From assembly GCF_040436345.1 (NCBI RefSeq), contig NC_133218.1:3837484-3901483 (forward strand): a stretch of 64,000 nucleotides of DNA, read 5' to 3'. The notes below the pieces were generated by a model. It did no database searches. It worked only from the letters and a program-made list of their open reading frames with translations, and had not been told where the DNA came from. The DNA is from Pagrus major. Taxonomy: Eukaryota > Chordata > Actinopteri > Spariformes > Sparidae. Below are positions 1 to 16,800 of the stretch, piece by piece; within the stretch, counting starts at the first letter, position 1; every line of letters starts with the position of its first letter. Both the position numbers and the translations under genes were made by a program.

Positions 1-454
1 TAAAAAAACATCCCATTATTAACTAACCATTCAGCAACAACCATTTAAATGAAAACATGTTGCCAAGTTTCTTGAGGGTCTCTTGGATGTTCGGGACGTA
101 TTTCAACCCAATCCAGTGAAAATGAGCATTGGTGAGGTTTAAGAAACAAAGACTTGCAATAAAGCTGATTTAGCTCTGAGGGCCAAACTTAAAAAGTATT
201 TGGACTACAGTTATAGGACTTTATAGGTCCGATGAATTTAAAATAAGTTTGAACATGAATTTTTTCAAGAAAATCCACAACATGAACCGGGAGGCCCTCG
301 GTAAGTTGGTAAGGAATGACCCATAAGTGAACGCTGAATTTCCCTGTGTTCTGATTACCATCAGTGTGAAACTCTACAGTTTTCAGCAGCCTGAAGGTCG
401 ACACTGCGAAGTGTATGTTCAAGATCCAAAATATGGATGAAGAAAAGGGGGACA
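1..454. other. Intergenic DNA downstream of rps17
   Basis: This stretch lies past the rps17 poly(A) signal. ORFs here have no recognisable domain and no plausible splice structure. I see no repeat or RNA gene in it. Confidence 0.5.
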
Positions 455-474
455 ATCCTGAATAATCATTTCTC

Positions 475-480
475 TTTATT
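475..480 (-). terminator. rps17: rps17 poly(A) signal
   Basis: The minus strand reads AATAAA about 23 bases past the rps17 stop codon. Very short 3' UTRs are usual for ribosomal protein genes, so the transcript probably ends near position 455. Confidence 0.75.
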
Positions 481-502
481 AAGAAGATGACTACACATGA
501 TT

Positions 503-4720
<4,218 letters not shown>

Positions 4721-4736
4721 GTTGACTCGGACCGGT

Positions 4737-4850
4737 GGAAGAGAGGCACCGGATGTTCATACAGGAAGTTTATAGTTGACAGCCGCCGCTGTCACAGCGC
4801 CGCGGCCCACAGCGACCACTAGCGGCGAGAGGTGAGAAGTGCAGGTAGGA
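4737..4850 (-). promoter_or_regulatory. rps17: rps17 promoter with 5' TOP start
   Basis: The tract CCTCTCTTCC (4746-4737) is a good 5' terminal oligopyrimidine start. Upstream lies a GC-rich, CpG-containing stretch (about 4780-4830) without a TATA box, as usual for ribosomal protein genes. The exact start site is inferred. Confidence 0.6.
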
Positions 4851-6802
4851 AAGGAAACAAGTCATGCAGTAATTGTATTTTTTCATGTTTTATGTTATTG
4901 AGGTTTAAAAGATAGATATTTAAATTACAATATATGTATATCTGTTATATTATATTATGTTATTTGGGTTTTTTGTTATATATATTTTAGTTTTCTAAAT
5001 CTTTTTTCTTTTGTTATGTTTTGCCCTTACTTGTAATCTTAACAATCTGATGATTTGTTGTTTCTTAATGCATGTAGTTGTCATTTGCCATGTCACAAGA
5101 ATTTCTACTCACAATCACCCTGTGTTATACTTTGCATTCGACAAATAAAACACTTCTTTGTTATTGTAATTTTGACTTTTTTTTTAATAAAATAAAATTA
5201 AGATGAAACAATAGTGTGTATTTATCAAGGTTTAATTTTTTAATAGACACATTTTGATCTTAAGCTTTAATCTGCAAATAAACTATTAAGAACAACTGTG
5301 GAATACAGTAAGTGTTATAGGAAATGTACAATATTTCCTGTGAAATCTAACATAAGTGGAAGCTAGTGGTGATCTATAGTTGTTTTTGTATGTGTAACCC
5401 TTTTTTTTAATGATGTCGTTCGTCCTTTAATCATTTTTGTTCTCTCTGTCATTTACCTTAGTTACGTCACTACGGTGAATCACATCTTGAAAAATAAAAT
5501 GGAAGCTAGTGGTGATCTTATACACAATACACTAAGTTAAACCTTAGTTACCCCCTCTGAAAATGTTGATCACACTTCTGTGTATAAAGTATTTGCAGAC
5601 GACTCCCTGTTATGACAATCTAATAGATTTTTTCGAAACTTGTGAAATGCAATTCCATGAGGCTGAGGAAGCCTTCGCCTTGTGTTTTTTTTTTGGTAAA
5701 CAAGGCTCATGGATTTTTAGCTAATTCACTGTTCAGCATTTATTTTTGCTCACTAAGTCAGCAGTGTTAAACCCCCGAGGTCAAAGCCCCCTAAATGATC
5801 TCAAGATAAAACTAGGAGTAATGAAATAATAAAAGAAGAACAAGTACTCGCTAGAAAAATTGTGTTAATTTTCTCTAAACTTTGCTTTTGTAACTGTGAA
5901 AGACTCAATAGACATCGTTAGGCCTGTATTAACAGTTACTGCTGTATGTTACCTGAGACGAGGGATATTGCTTAAATTTACAGACTTAACATGTTTTCTA
6001 GAGTAAACTGCCCTGTTCTTGTCTTGAAAGATATATTGAATGATTTGCTGTCTATGTTCACGTTAATGGTCCTGATGGTATGTTATGTTGTTGTATCCCT
6101 AAAAAAGAGGGAAAGGATAAAAATCTAGTCGAGTCAAGTATGATCAAGTAAATTTATAAAGAAAAAGACAAAAAATGTCCCCTCCTCTCCCCATTTCTCA
6201 TACTGTTCATACACAATGAAAATCTGTGTTTTCATTTACTTTGAAAACAGAAAATAATCAGTATGGATCTGATAAAAAAAAAGTTCAGAGAAGAAAGATT
6301 GAAGTCCTGAAACAGTCACAGAGACAACCTTTTCTCATCCATGAACACAACAGCTACTGTGGCTGGTTTTGAACGTGAAGGTATAAATCTAACATTAAGG
6401 TAAACTAACTTGATCCATCATCTACATGTTTGTATATTTGCTATTTCATTAAGTCCAAATCTAAACAATTAGTACAAAATCATCTCACAAAAGACATTCC
6501 CACAAGGTGGAGAGATCTTTTATTTTACATAAAAAAGGGTGCAAACTGGAGTTTCCCTTTAGGTGTGGAGGGAATAAAAAGTGATTTTATAAGGTTCATG
6601 TGTGAAACATTGTATTATATGAATCCAAGGAGGAAAAAAAAAAAACATAGGCATCTCAGATAAAAAAGGACCTTTTACCTTTCTGTAAATTAAAAATCTG
6701 AAACCATAAAAAGAAGAAATGTGGGTCCTTCATTCTTGAAGCCCTTGACTAACTCATTCAAATACATTTTTGAAGTGACATTCATATTTCAACACAATAA
6801 TA
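4851..6802. other. Intergenic DNA between csnk1g1 and rps17
   Basis: AT-rich sequence lies between the rps17 promoter and the probable end of the csnk1g1 transcript. A short ORF at 6430-6663 has no recognisable domain. No repeat family was identified with confidence. Confidence 0.45.
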
Positions 6803-6808
6803 TTTATT
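6803..6808 (-). terminator. csnk1g1: Candidate csnk1g1 poly(A) signal
   Basis: The minus strand reads AATAAA here, and another copy lies at 7314-7319. Either could end a 3.4-4 kb 3' UTR. The choice cannot be made without transcript data. Confidence 0.3.
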
Positions 6809-8562
6809 TACAGTTTTAAGATTTCTCTTAATCATAGCTCTGAAAAAAAAACAATGCTGAGGGGAGGATAAACTCTTGGAGCTGTACAATCTGATTTTCC
6901 ACAGTCTGAGAGGGAAACAAAAAAATAATCAAAGAATACATATTTTATATGGAATCCCAACAGAAAGAACAAAGAGTATAATTGTGAACTCTGTACAATT
7001 TACAATTTTCAAATAATCATCACAATATTGCAGTAAATGTCACCCTAAACCTCTCCCTCAAAGAAAAATATACAGTAAATCCAAGACAATTCTACAGTAC
7101 AGCAACAAGAAAAAAGTGCCAGAGAACCCAAAAAAGACCGAAGCCATTCATTCACACGTTAACTGTCCTTTGCTTTGATTTACACAGCTTTGACACACAG
7201 GAATGTGAGTTACACACAACCAAAGCCATAAACACAAGTCTGACTGAAGTGAAGTTTATCAGAAATAATGGGAACTGAAATGGAATGTGCTGTGAGAAGA
7301 CGTGAGGAAGGTTTTTATTTTTACATGAGGACTGGAAGCCATAACGTCTCACTGACCCAACAGTACATGAGCCCTACAGGTGAGAAAAGTCTCTGGAGTC
7401 AGACCGCTCGCTGTCGTCTCCAGATAAGCCATGCAGATACAAAGCACACAGAGTACTCCTATATGGCTCTGTATGTGGCCCAGAGAGTAAAAGTAAATAC
7501 ATCAGAGTAATATATCTATATCTACCATTTCAGTCGTGAGCTAAAGAACCAGGCGACTGACAGTTTGAGGAAGAAGCCAATGTTGCAAAGATGACAACTC
7601 TGAAACAAACTCAGTCGATAAAAGTGGTGTTGGTTTCTCCTAAAAGAAAGAAACTGACACAAAACACTTTGTTCTTTCTTCCTGACGCTCTTGAACCTCT
7701 CCAACAACACTTCCTGGTTCTGAACTGAGCCGTGATTTTTCAAAAATGACAGTGGACACGTCGAGGACATAAGGTGGAATGGTCAAAAAAAACATTCAAC
7801 TTCATATTTTCCTGGCACAGGTAAAAAGGCATGGGCTAGTAGTCTCAGGAATGGCACTCGGGGAATTCAGGGGGAACATTGAAGGCTATATAGTCTGGAT
7901 ATCCATCTCACTACACAGAAATACTTTCAACTTTTCTCAAGTAGCTGGAACGAAACAGTCCAGGTGCCTGCTGATGCTTTGTGGGGAGAATCACAGGCAG
8001 CAGATGAAGGTTTTTTTTTTTTTTACCAACACAGGATCAAAATACATAATGTTGAATGTTTCACAGAGACAAAATAAGTGATTTTAACCTCCAAACCAAC
8101 ATCTAACTGCACGTCACACCAGCTAGCACAGGAGTCCACAGGTGAGTCTGACAAACGTCACCTGTCCAACACACTCAAGAGGCACTAAGACATCTCAAAC
8201 AAATGAATACCTGTCATTCAAATAGCCTGTTTTCCCACCATTCCCCTCAAATCCTATGTGTGGAATTACTATGATAATAATGACCAAGAAAATAGACAAA
8301 AAACAAAACAGAAAAGGTCCCGTAGATTTTCATATTCAAGTACTTTCATTAACACAATAACTTAGACCCCGGAGTAACTGACATATCAGGGGGTGAGAAG
8401 GAACCAAAAGCTATACAGTGTAAATACACGCAACAAGCAGGTTTACATACTGATTCATCGAGATAGTTTGCAACATCTACAACATTTCTAAAGATGATGG
8501 AGCAGGTCCACAAAACGCCAAATCTAACACTCCACTGAGAGCTGATTCATCTAGGACTTGCA

Positions 8563-8593
<31 letters not shown>

Positions 8594-8630
8594 CTGTGTG
8601 TGTGCATGCGTGTGTGCATGCGTGTGTGCA
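8563..8630. repeat. (TG)n microsatellite
   Basis: A pure TG run of 28 bases is followed by interrupted TG/CATGCG units. It lies in the presumed csnk1g1 3' UTR. Confidence 0.9.
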
Positions 8631-8898
8631 GAGAGGAAAGGGGAAGTGTCATGGCACAAAAAAAAGGAGTGGGTGGGGATAAAAATCAATTTAAAGTGTA
8701 TTCCCTGCACCCTATAGGGAAGAGGCCTAGCGTACGAGGCAGCTACAATTAAAGTAATAAGCACGTTTAAAGTACAGTATTAAGAAGGCAGGGTCTCGTC
8801 AGGGAAAGCCGGGGTCAACAAATGTAGTGCAGTCATGGTCTCAAGCTTTTTTTGTTACCCTCTCTTTCCCCATAAAACCATGGCTATTTGGAATGGAA

Positions 8899-8946
8899 AA
8901 AAAAAACAAAAAAAACAAAAAAAAAACAAAAACTGCATTAAAAAAA
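8899..8946. repeat. A-rich low-complexity tract
   Basis: Runs of A are broken by single C residues. This is simple sequence with no visible gene content. Confidence 0.8.
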
Positions 8947-9412
8947 ATTCACATTAGCAAGATATAAAATAAAAAAATAAAACACCTATGTACGGTTTCA
9001 CTCTATGTTCGGAGGATAGGCAAGGTGACATATCGAGGATATTGTTTCAAGGCAGTCCTCCATGACACAAAATTAAAAACAAAATGGTTATGGACACGTT
9101 CACTTATCCGCCCGCTAAGGTTTCCTCTCCATCCAAACATAAAACATCGCTTTGCAGCACAGGGGTCTTCAGACTGGACACGCAGGGGGGCAGGGACGCC
9201 GTAACACCATTACAGATTATTACACCAAACCTTCCATTTGGCATTGCTCTCTTGGGAATACATCAGCGTTACAAGGGAAGTCATTAACTGCTAGCTGGGA
9301 ACAGTCCGCAACTTTGGGCTTTTATTATACAGGTGACCCCAAAGATTGCGCTGCGAATCTCATAACCGTCATTCTGCCAACTTCCATCTGGTGATGTGAT
9401 GTGGTGGTCGAC

Positions 9413-9435
9413 TGGTCGGTCGGTCGGTTGGTTGG
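9413..9435. repeat. Short (GGTC)n tandem repeat
   Basis: Four to five imperfect tetranucleotide units, followed by GGTTGGTTGG. Confidence 0.7.
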
Positions 9436-10747
9436 GGGGTTAAGGCATTGGACAGTAGCATTGAGAGGCTGTGATTCAATCTCCAAAACACATCACGCCA
9501 GTTTCTCTTGTCACTCCAAAGCAACATCCCCCAGTGTGTACTGGTGTAGAGTCCATTATTAACCATCACATTATTAAAATCATTTAAGAGCCTCCCACCT
9601 TATAATCCACTTAGTTTTGGTCTCACTTTTTTTCCTTTTCTAAACATTGGTCTCAACTCCTTAACTGCAATTTCCTTCCCATGCACATGACAGATTATAT
9701 AAATGCTCCAAAGTCATTTACTCTTCTGTCCATACATTCAGTGTGTATGTTTTAGAATTAGTAAGAAAACTGGTGGCAACCAAGAGATAAATAGCATAAA
9801 TAGCATTTTTTTTTCAGCCCCATCTAAAAGTGTCAGGTTGCCGTTAATGATCGCAAAGCCAACAGGAGCAAAAAACTGCATGAGAGTCAGTAGAGACTGT
9901 AGTGTGTTTTGACAACAGCGTGGTTAAGTGGGAGTGCTTTAACCAAGCAGCGTGAGCAGAAGTCATCCTCAGAGAACACAGTGCAGGAGGCGTCTCTGGT
10001 CTTCTGTTCTCTCAGGCCCGGGTCCCAGTGCCAGGGTCGACCTCTTTTTGGAGGAAAAAAAGTGCAGGGGCCAAAATGGCAGACTGATGCTCTTTGTGTG
10101 CCTGTACGTGAAGATAGGCAGTTACACTCTTGGCTCCTCGTGTGTTGAGGTTTACATTCAGTCCCACGCCAGGAAAGACCAAAGTGTCTCAATGAGTTAG
10201 CAATCTAACCAGGGGGCAAAGCATTTTGAACTGGGACTTGACAGAGGGGAAATGAAAACGCGAGTCACACTATAAAAATCATAGTATGGGACAGGTTGAA
10301 GGTGGCAAGATTCCACAGGGAAGATCTGTGTCTTCCTTTGCAATACCACAGGAGAGAAACGGTAGCAAAGAATGTGCCAAAAAGAGGAGAGAAAAATGAA
10401 TGCTGGGTGTCTTGGGATGGGGAAAAACAAAAACAAGGTTATCCTCTGCACAATTCCAACAAAAAGGTTCCCCGTTTGGACGACTGGCCTGCAAAACAGT
10501 CCCACAGATCTTGGAAGAAGGGGGGGGAAAAAGACAAAAAGAAAAACTTAAAAAAAAAGGACTCCCATCAAAAGACACAAGCGTCTTGTACATCTCAACA
10601 AACCATTTTTAACGGGTCCCTCCAGAGAACATTTCAATCAAGATCTTTGTTGTCTCCCTCTTTTACTCTGAATGGAACCTTATTGATTTCTGAAATCACA
10701 ATCAACTGAGCCGGACACTTGGAGCGTTTCAAGCCGGTGGTGGATGA

Positions 10748-10802
10748 TCATTTGTGCCTCGGCGTGTTCTTCTTCCGTTTTCGCTTGAAGAAGCAGCAGC
10801 AC
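10748..10802 (-). CDS. csnk1g1: csnk1g1 last coding exon (palmitoylation tail)
   Basis: After the base completing Lys 444 it encodes [17 protein letters not shown] and TGA. The acceptor is CTGCAG. The Cys cluster plus basic run is the membrane anchor of CK1 gamma kinases. Confidence 0.96.
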
Positions 10803-13800
10803 CTGCAGACAGAGACGGACATTAAACCGACATGTAGATGAGAAAGGCTTCAGATGAAGCAAAAAGAAAGAACAAAACATGAGCGGGCTGCTTAAATTAG
10901 TGTGTTAAATATTACAATTTGATTCTTCCAAATCTGGACATGTTTTTGGGATCATAATAGTGAGAACTGCAGCTGGCAAAAGGTTTGATTAGTAAAACAT
11001 TAGCATCAAGGACGAGATGGATGGGTTCCCATCCACCAAGTGTTTGCATGCTTATTCACCTCCCACCGTTTTTAAGAACAGAAAAACAGCAGAGAACTAC
11101 AAACTGCTGCAGTGACTGAAGGAAGTTTTTCTCCGATGCAAAAAATGGGGCAGTGCACACAAAGAGCACAAGACACGGTGAGCCTGAACGGTCAATAAAA
11201 ACATACAAAGACAAGAAAAAAGCTGTGGATCAAGACATAGGACAGTGACTGGGTGCTCTTAGATTAATTCATTAATAATGAATGATGGTGCACCATGCAA
11301 CAAGAGTTTAAAGACCTTTAATCTGAAGCCAAATGTGCTGCTAATAGGAGTGAAATCTCATTGCTTACATATAGTACAGGGGCCATTAAGACGACATCAA
11401 GAAGGAGTTTGTTAACTTATATCAAAGTTTACAAAGTGTATTTTTCTGCCCTGATGTGACATTTTCGAATTTAAAGTTAGCATGGTTTACAGTATTCTTT
11501 ACTCATCCGTCACCTATCAACATCGGGCAGCGGTGGAAAAAAGGCAGAAAGGGGCAGAAACTTGGTAGTACACATAATGGTATAATGTACAGTTGCACCA
11601 GTGAGAGTCGAGGTAAAATTTGTAAATAACTCCACTGGGCCCAGCCTAGGCTGGTCCACTCCCTGTCCCATGAGTCTGATGTGGACTAGCAGAGAGGGAC
11701 TCACCACAGGTTGAGCATTTTCACGCAGCTACAGAAGAAGAGAGAGGAAAGAGTGTAAAGAGAAAAGTAAGATAGATTAATACAGCAAGACCAAGATGAT
11801 GGGACTGGGCACATGCACACACAAACATGCACACAAACACACCAACAGGACACAGGTGGACACAGAGAGGGGACGTTTGAGAGGTTAAAGGAGAAAAAGA
11901 TTACAGAGATTAACATTTACTCTGCAGTGATTTCTTCCTGTGTTTGCAGAGGACAAGAGAACATTCGTAGGCTATGAGAATAGGTTGTGTGATGTAAGCT
12001 ATATTTGCACTACAATAAAGGTTGGTGGATTTTGAAAACATATTGGACGATGGAAATATGTGACCCAACTATGTGTCATAAATCCATCACAAACTACAGT
12101 GTGTGTGTTAAGTCCTCTCTAAGTTGTTCTTTTAACTACTGTTTTACTAAATCTGGTTGCACCACTAAACATTGAAGTCCCACTCCAGTGTATATTCCTA
12201 TTTCTATTTCATAAAAGTCCTCTCATGAGCCACACTGTTCGCTAAATCATTTTTGACAAATAATTTAATTTTGTGCTAAATCATTTTAAGCTGTTGCTAA
12301 AATGGAACAATGACACATTGACTACAGTAGAGTCATGCGTCATCTTCCGAGCTTGGTTTATACGATTATCACCAAACCCCCATCTGTTTGAGAAAGAAGG
12401 TTAAACAGGAACAAAAATTGATGGGAGTGGGACTTTAAATGTCTTATCAAGTAAAAACTTTAGAAAAGTGTAACTCAGCTGCTAAGTAACATTTGCAGCA
12501 CCGTCCAATCAAAAGCAATCACCCACGTAATCAGGAAGTCACTGTAGCATCACAAGCTGTAACAAAACTGACATAAAACACATTTTTAGGAGGCCAAGAC
12601 GAGCATGACTGTGAAACCTTTTAAAATATCTATTTAGTCATTGGTATTTATTCTGTAATTTTAGTAAAATTAGGTTGTTGTTTTTTTGTTTTATTTTTTT
12701 TAAATGTAATTTAAAATTCTCCAGGTCCAGATTTAGACAGTTTTGTCAGTCACTACAGTAAGCTATGTAACAGTTGTACTTTAAATATTTAGTTACATTT
12801 AATCTGTATGGAAGAACTAGATTATATGGTGCATATGGTCCATTTTATTTAGTGATACGTTGTGATGTCCCTTCTACAGTCTTGGAGGCCGTCCTGGCAA
12901 ACTCAGCAGACAACTGGCAGATACAGGAGCTGATTAAGCTCACCTGGGCCCTGAGGCTATAAAAGCTGGCCCATGTGTTCACTCTGTCTTTCCCCTTCCT
13001 TCCGCTGGCATCCATCCTGCATCACCTTCTTTAGGCACCGTAACACAACCTCAGCATTTTAAACTACATATCCATGCATTGCTTGCATTGTTGACATTAC
13101 TGCCACACATCACTGTTCACTCGTGTAACCTTTAATTAACTTAATTAAACCCTTGTTTTGTGTATAATCTCTTGGGTGGACTCCTCATATCCCCAAATCT
13201 CCATTTAGTAAACAAAAATGTTAAGTAGTTTAATTTGGTATAAACATATGAGAATGTTTTCAATGAACTAAAACACTGTAGTGCCCTGTTGCTGCTGTTA
13301 TATACAGCTGTAAGATGCATAAATGTAATTTATGATTTTTATATCTGTAGCATAAAAAATCCAGAGTAGTTTATCTTGATCCTACACAAAATGAAAATGT
13401 TGTTTTACTGTTCAACAGTCAGGAGCAAATTTCAGACCATGAATGTAAATAAAAGATAAAAGAACCGACTATACATGTGGTTTAAATTCACCATGGAAAA
13501 CTGTTATTCCCTCAAAAAGGAAAAATATTAATTCAATAGTATCAGACACATGATTTACATTCATTACTTCTTGTTCTTAAATCCAACATTAACTTGTCTG
13601 ACAAGGTGTCAGAGTCTGGCAGTAAACGCACCAATCATCATATCAAACAATTGTGTGAATGGAGACAACAGGAGGACGGCCTGTCATCTGGACAGAAATA
13701 GAAACGAGAGCAGATTAAAGTGAATGAACCTCTGGGAGATTCATGAGGAAAATCATCTTTTACAGTGGCTTTGATTAGATGGTGAATCCCTGTAACGTGT

Positions 13801-16800
13801 TTTATCATAACTCTAAAAGAGCTCGACTGAAGCTAAATACACATGCCAAGATTTAGTGCAATAACATACTTATTTATTACAATGCTACAGAATGAAATCT
13901 ACTTTACGATACAGGACAGAGAGATCATTTTGTTTTACGATACATTTTTTGTTTCTGAATAACTTCCCCCTCATTTTAAATGGTCAGCTGGCTCGATGAT
14001 CATGAATCTGGCATGAATGCTCAATTTATCCCCCCATTTCCTTTCATGTGAATGGACTAAATAAAAAAATGACACATTGACTACAGTAGAATCTATGAGT
14101 CGTTCTACGAGTAGCTTGGCTCCTTTAAGAAGAGGGCAGTGCGTAGTGTTTGTGTGACGGTGGCTGGGCTCAGGGCAAACAGGTGTTAGCATCTGGAGAA
14201 ATTGTACAATACAGTTTACCGTTTGTCCATGAATAAACTCTGCAGCTCCTCAAGACACGAGAAGAACTTCTGTTTGACTGACAACTATCGCTATCCCTGC
14301 TAATATTCATGCTATTGCTTATCCATGCTAATATCGATGTTATCACTAATCCATGCTTGTAGTGTTGATCTTGCAAGAACGGCAGTCTGGCTGCAATGGT
14401 AATTGGTTACATACGATTATTACCATACCCCCATTCTCTGTTAAACAGGAACAAAGACTGATTGGAGTAGGACTTTAAATGTCCTATCAAGTAAAACCTT
14501 TAGAAATGTGTAACTAAGCTGCTAATATCTGTGAAAAATTTGAACTGAACACAAACACATGTTAGAACATTTTGTTAGAATTAAAGAAATGTTCCACTGT
14601 TTTAATTGTTTATGTATCATTTTTTTGTGTTCTTCTAAACCCAGTAATGTCAAAGAAAAAAGCTATTTATCTGCTTAAAGATAAGTAGTATTCATACTAT
14701 ACATGCTAGTACTCATTCAGATGTAACACCACCACCTGTACACTGCTTACAGCTACATACCCACAACCCCAAACAGGCCAACCGAGCTAATACTTAGCAT
14801 AATACTACATCTTTTGCATCCATTTTCATCATGAACTGTTTTTCAGTGAGGCCAGTAAAGCCAATTTTAACTGCACCGTCTTCATTTTACACTGAAGCCT
14901 CACAACAACTGCACTATTGAGGTCCTGCTTGGTAACAAAGGTGACTTGAGGCCAAATCGAACAGTCTCCTCCCGCACGCTTGCAATACAATGACTGGCTC
15001 AACATTAGTATGAGCGGTTGTATTGGTGACACAAGACGAAGCTTTTGTGCAAGAGTAGCTCTCAGTGCATTTGTAGCTTGCAACTAAATCTCTGTGTTAT
15101 GTAGTTAAGTTTCACTCCACCATTTCTGTTCATCAAACAAAATTAATCTACTTTAATATCCAGCAACCATAAATTCCAACCGCAAAGCATTTATTTTCTC
15201 CCTCGACATATTTTTTTTTTGTCTCAGAAGTGCTCCACTCAGTTCTTCTCAGTCAGCTGAATAATGTGACATTCAGCCAACAGCGCAGTTTTTGCACAGT
15301 GGGCGGCCAGCCATGCAGCATGCCATCATTCCAGCTACTGGTGCTGAAGATTTGAACCAATAGCCGTTTAGGGGCTGCTACCAGTTCTTTTTGGTTTCGT
15401 TTGTGACATGGACAATCTGGTGTGATCTCAACTTGCTGCTAGCATGAGACACTGTAGGATTCTTCATTATAATCCTTACTGGTACCATTAAAGACATGAT
15501 AATCAGGTTGATCAACAGTGGAGCATTTTTTTTTTACAGTGGTCTGGCTGCTAGAGAGTGAAGTGACATCCTCCAGGGTTCTTACACACTTTTTAAAGTC
15601 AATTCAATGATTTTCAAGATCCTTTGAAGACCTCTACAAATGAATTTGAGCGCTAACGTGTGATGAATGATACCTGCTCAGCATGTAAAGAACCCTCAGC
15701 ACCTCAACCCCTTGTGTTTCTCAGAGTGACACAAAAGTGCTTCATGCCTACCGTTGAGAAGTTGCGAGGGATTCAGGGGAAGTTTCAGGTGCACTGTGTG
15801 CAAACAATGCAGGCATTAGCATAGCTCTACTAAAAACTGACAATGCAACATTTTGGTTTTCTGCGATAAATATAAGGTATTGAAAAAAGACACACACAAA
15901 AGCAACAGGAATTTTCACCAGATAACTTGAATAGCTCAATAGAGGCTATGCACGTGACGTCACAGTAGGCGGAAGTTACAACCACCGAGTGTCAAAAACA
16001 CTGCTCAGTAGCAACATCATTCATATTTATCAAGTGTTTCAAAGGTTTTTGCATAAAACACTAACATTTTTGACAATGACCAAACGACAATGGCGTTTTA
16101 GGGGCAAGTGGGATTCAACGTTTTTTCAATTCCAAGGTCCTTCAGGTAAAAGTCTTTAAGCATAAATTACACCTTGCTTTGTTTACTACCACAACAAAAA
16201 GATCACACACAGCCAGACACCGACATCTGTAGCTAGTGAACATACTGTAATGTAAATGTAACGTAAAACTTCCATAATGGTGTAGTCTCTCATTGTCTAA
16301 TACTAAATTAATATAATACACACTATTTGAGTAGTAGGCGATTGTGCATGACAATTTTTCCCTGAGTCTTAAATGCACCATCTGCAAATTTAGTACCTAT
16401 AGCAAATAAAAGACCGTTTATGACCTTAATCGCATTTAGTTTATTTTAAGACTTTCAAAGGAGCCACAGAAACCCTGTCCTCATTGGCTGCTAGTGCAGC
16501 CTATGTTAGAGTCTGACTGCTCAGGCTACAGGTATGAGAAGCAGCATGACTGAGAAGTTAATTTGCATCGGCGTTTCTTTCTTTAAAAAAAGTCTTATTA
16601 ACGGAACAGCATAGAGACAGGCAGCAGAAAAGATCAAAAACCCACACAGTCAGGCAGAAGATAAGAGAAGCAGTAGCAGGATGACAGCTGGAGGGTGGGG
16701 ACGGGGGCTGTCACAATTCAACAGCATAGCAAAAATTGAGAGAGAGAGAGAGAGAGACAGAGAGAGGTAGAGAGGAAGAGCGGGAAAGAGAGGAAGCGAC

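Larger units (their letters stand above)
6809..10747 (-). other. csnk1g1: Probable csnk1g1 3' UTR
   Basis: Nearly 4 kb follow the csnk1g1 stop codon before the next good AATAAA cluster. There is no acceptor with a coding exon and no other gene. Long 3' UTRs are known for this kinase gene. The many ORFs on both strands lack codon structure or domains. A TG microsatellite and A-rich stretches lie inside. The 3' limit is a guess. Confidence 0.4.

Noticed and set aside
8477-8764. 95-aa ORF with a Thr-His repeat
   Set aside because: The repeat is the translation of the TG microsatellite.
10296-10709. 137-aa plus-strand ORF, the longest on that strand
   Set aside because: It lies in the probable csnk1g1 3' UTR, antisense. 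It is low-complexity and Lys-rich, with no domain and no supporting splice sites.
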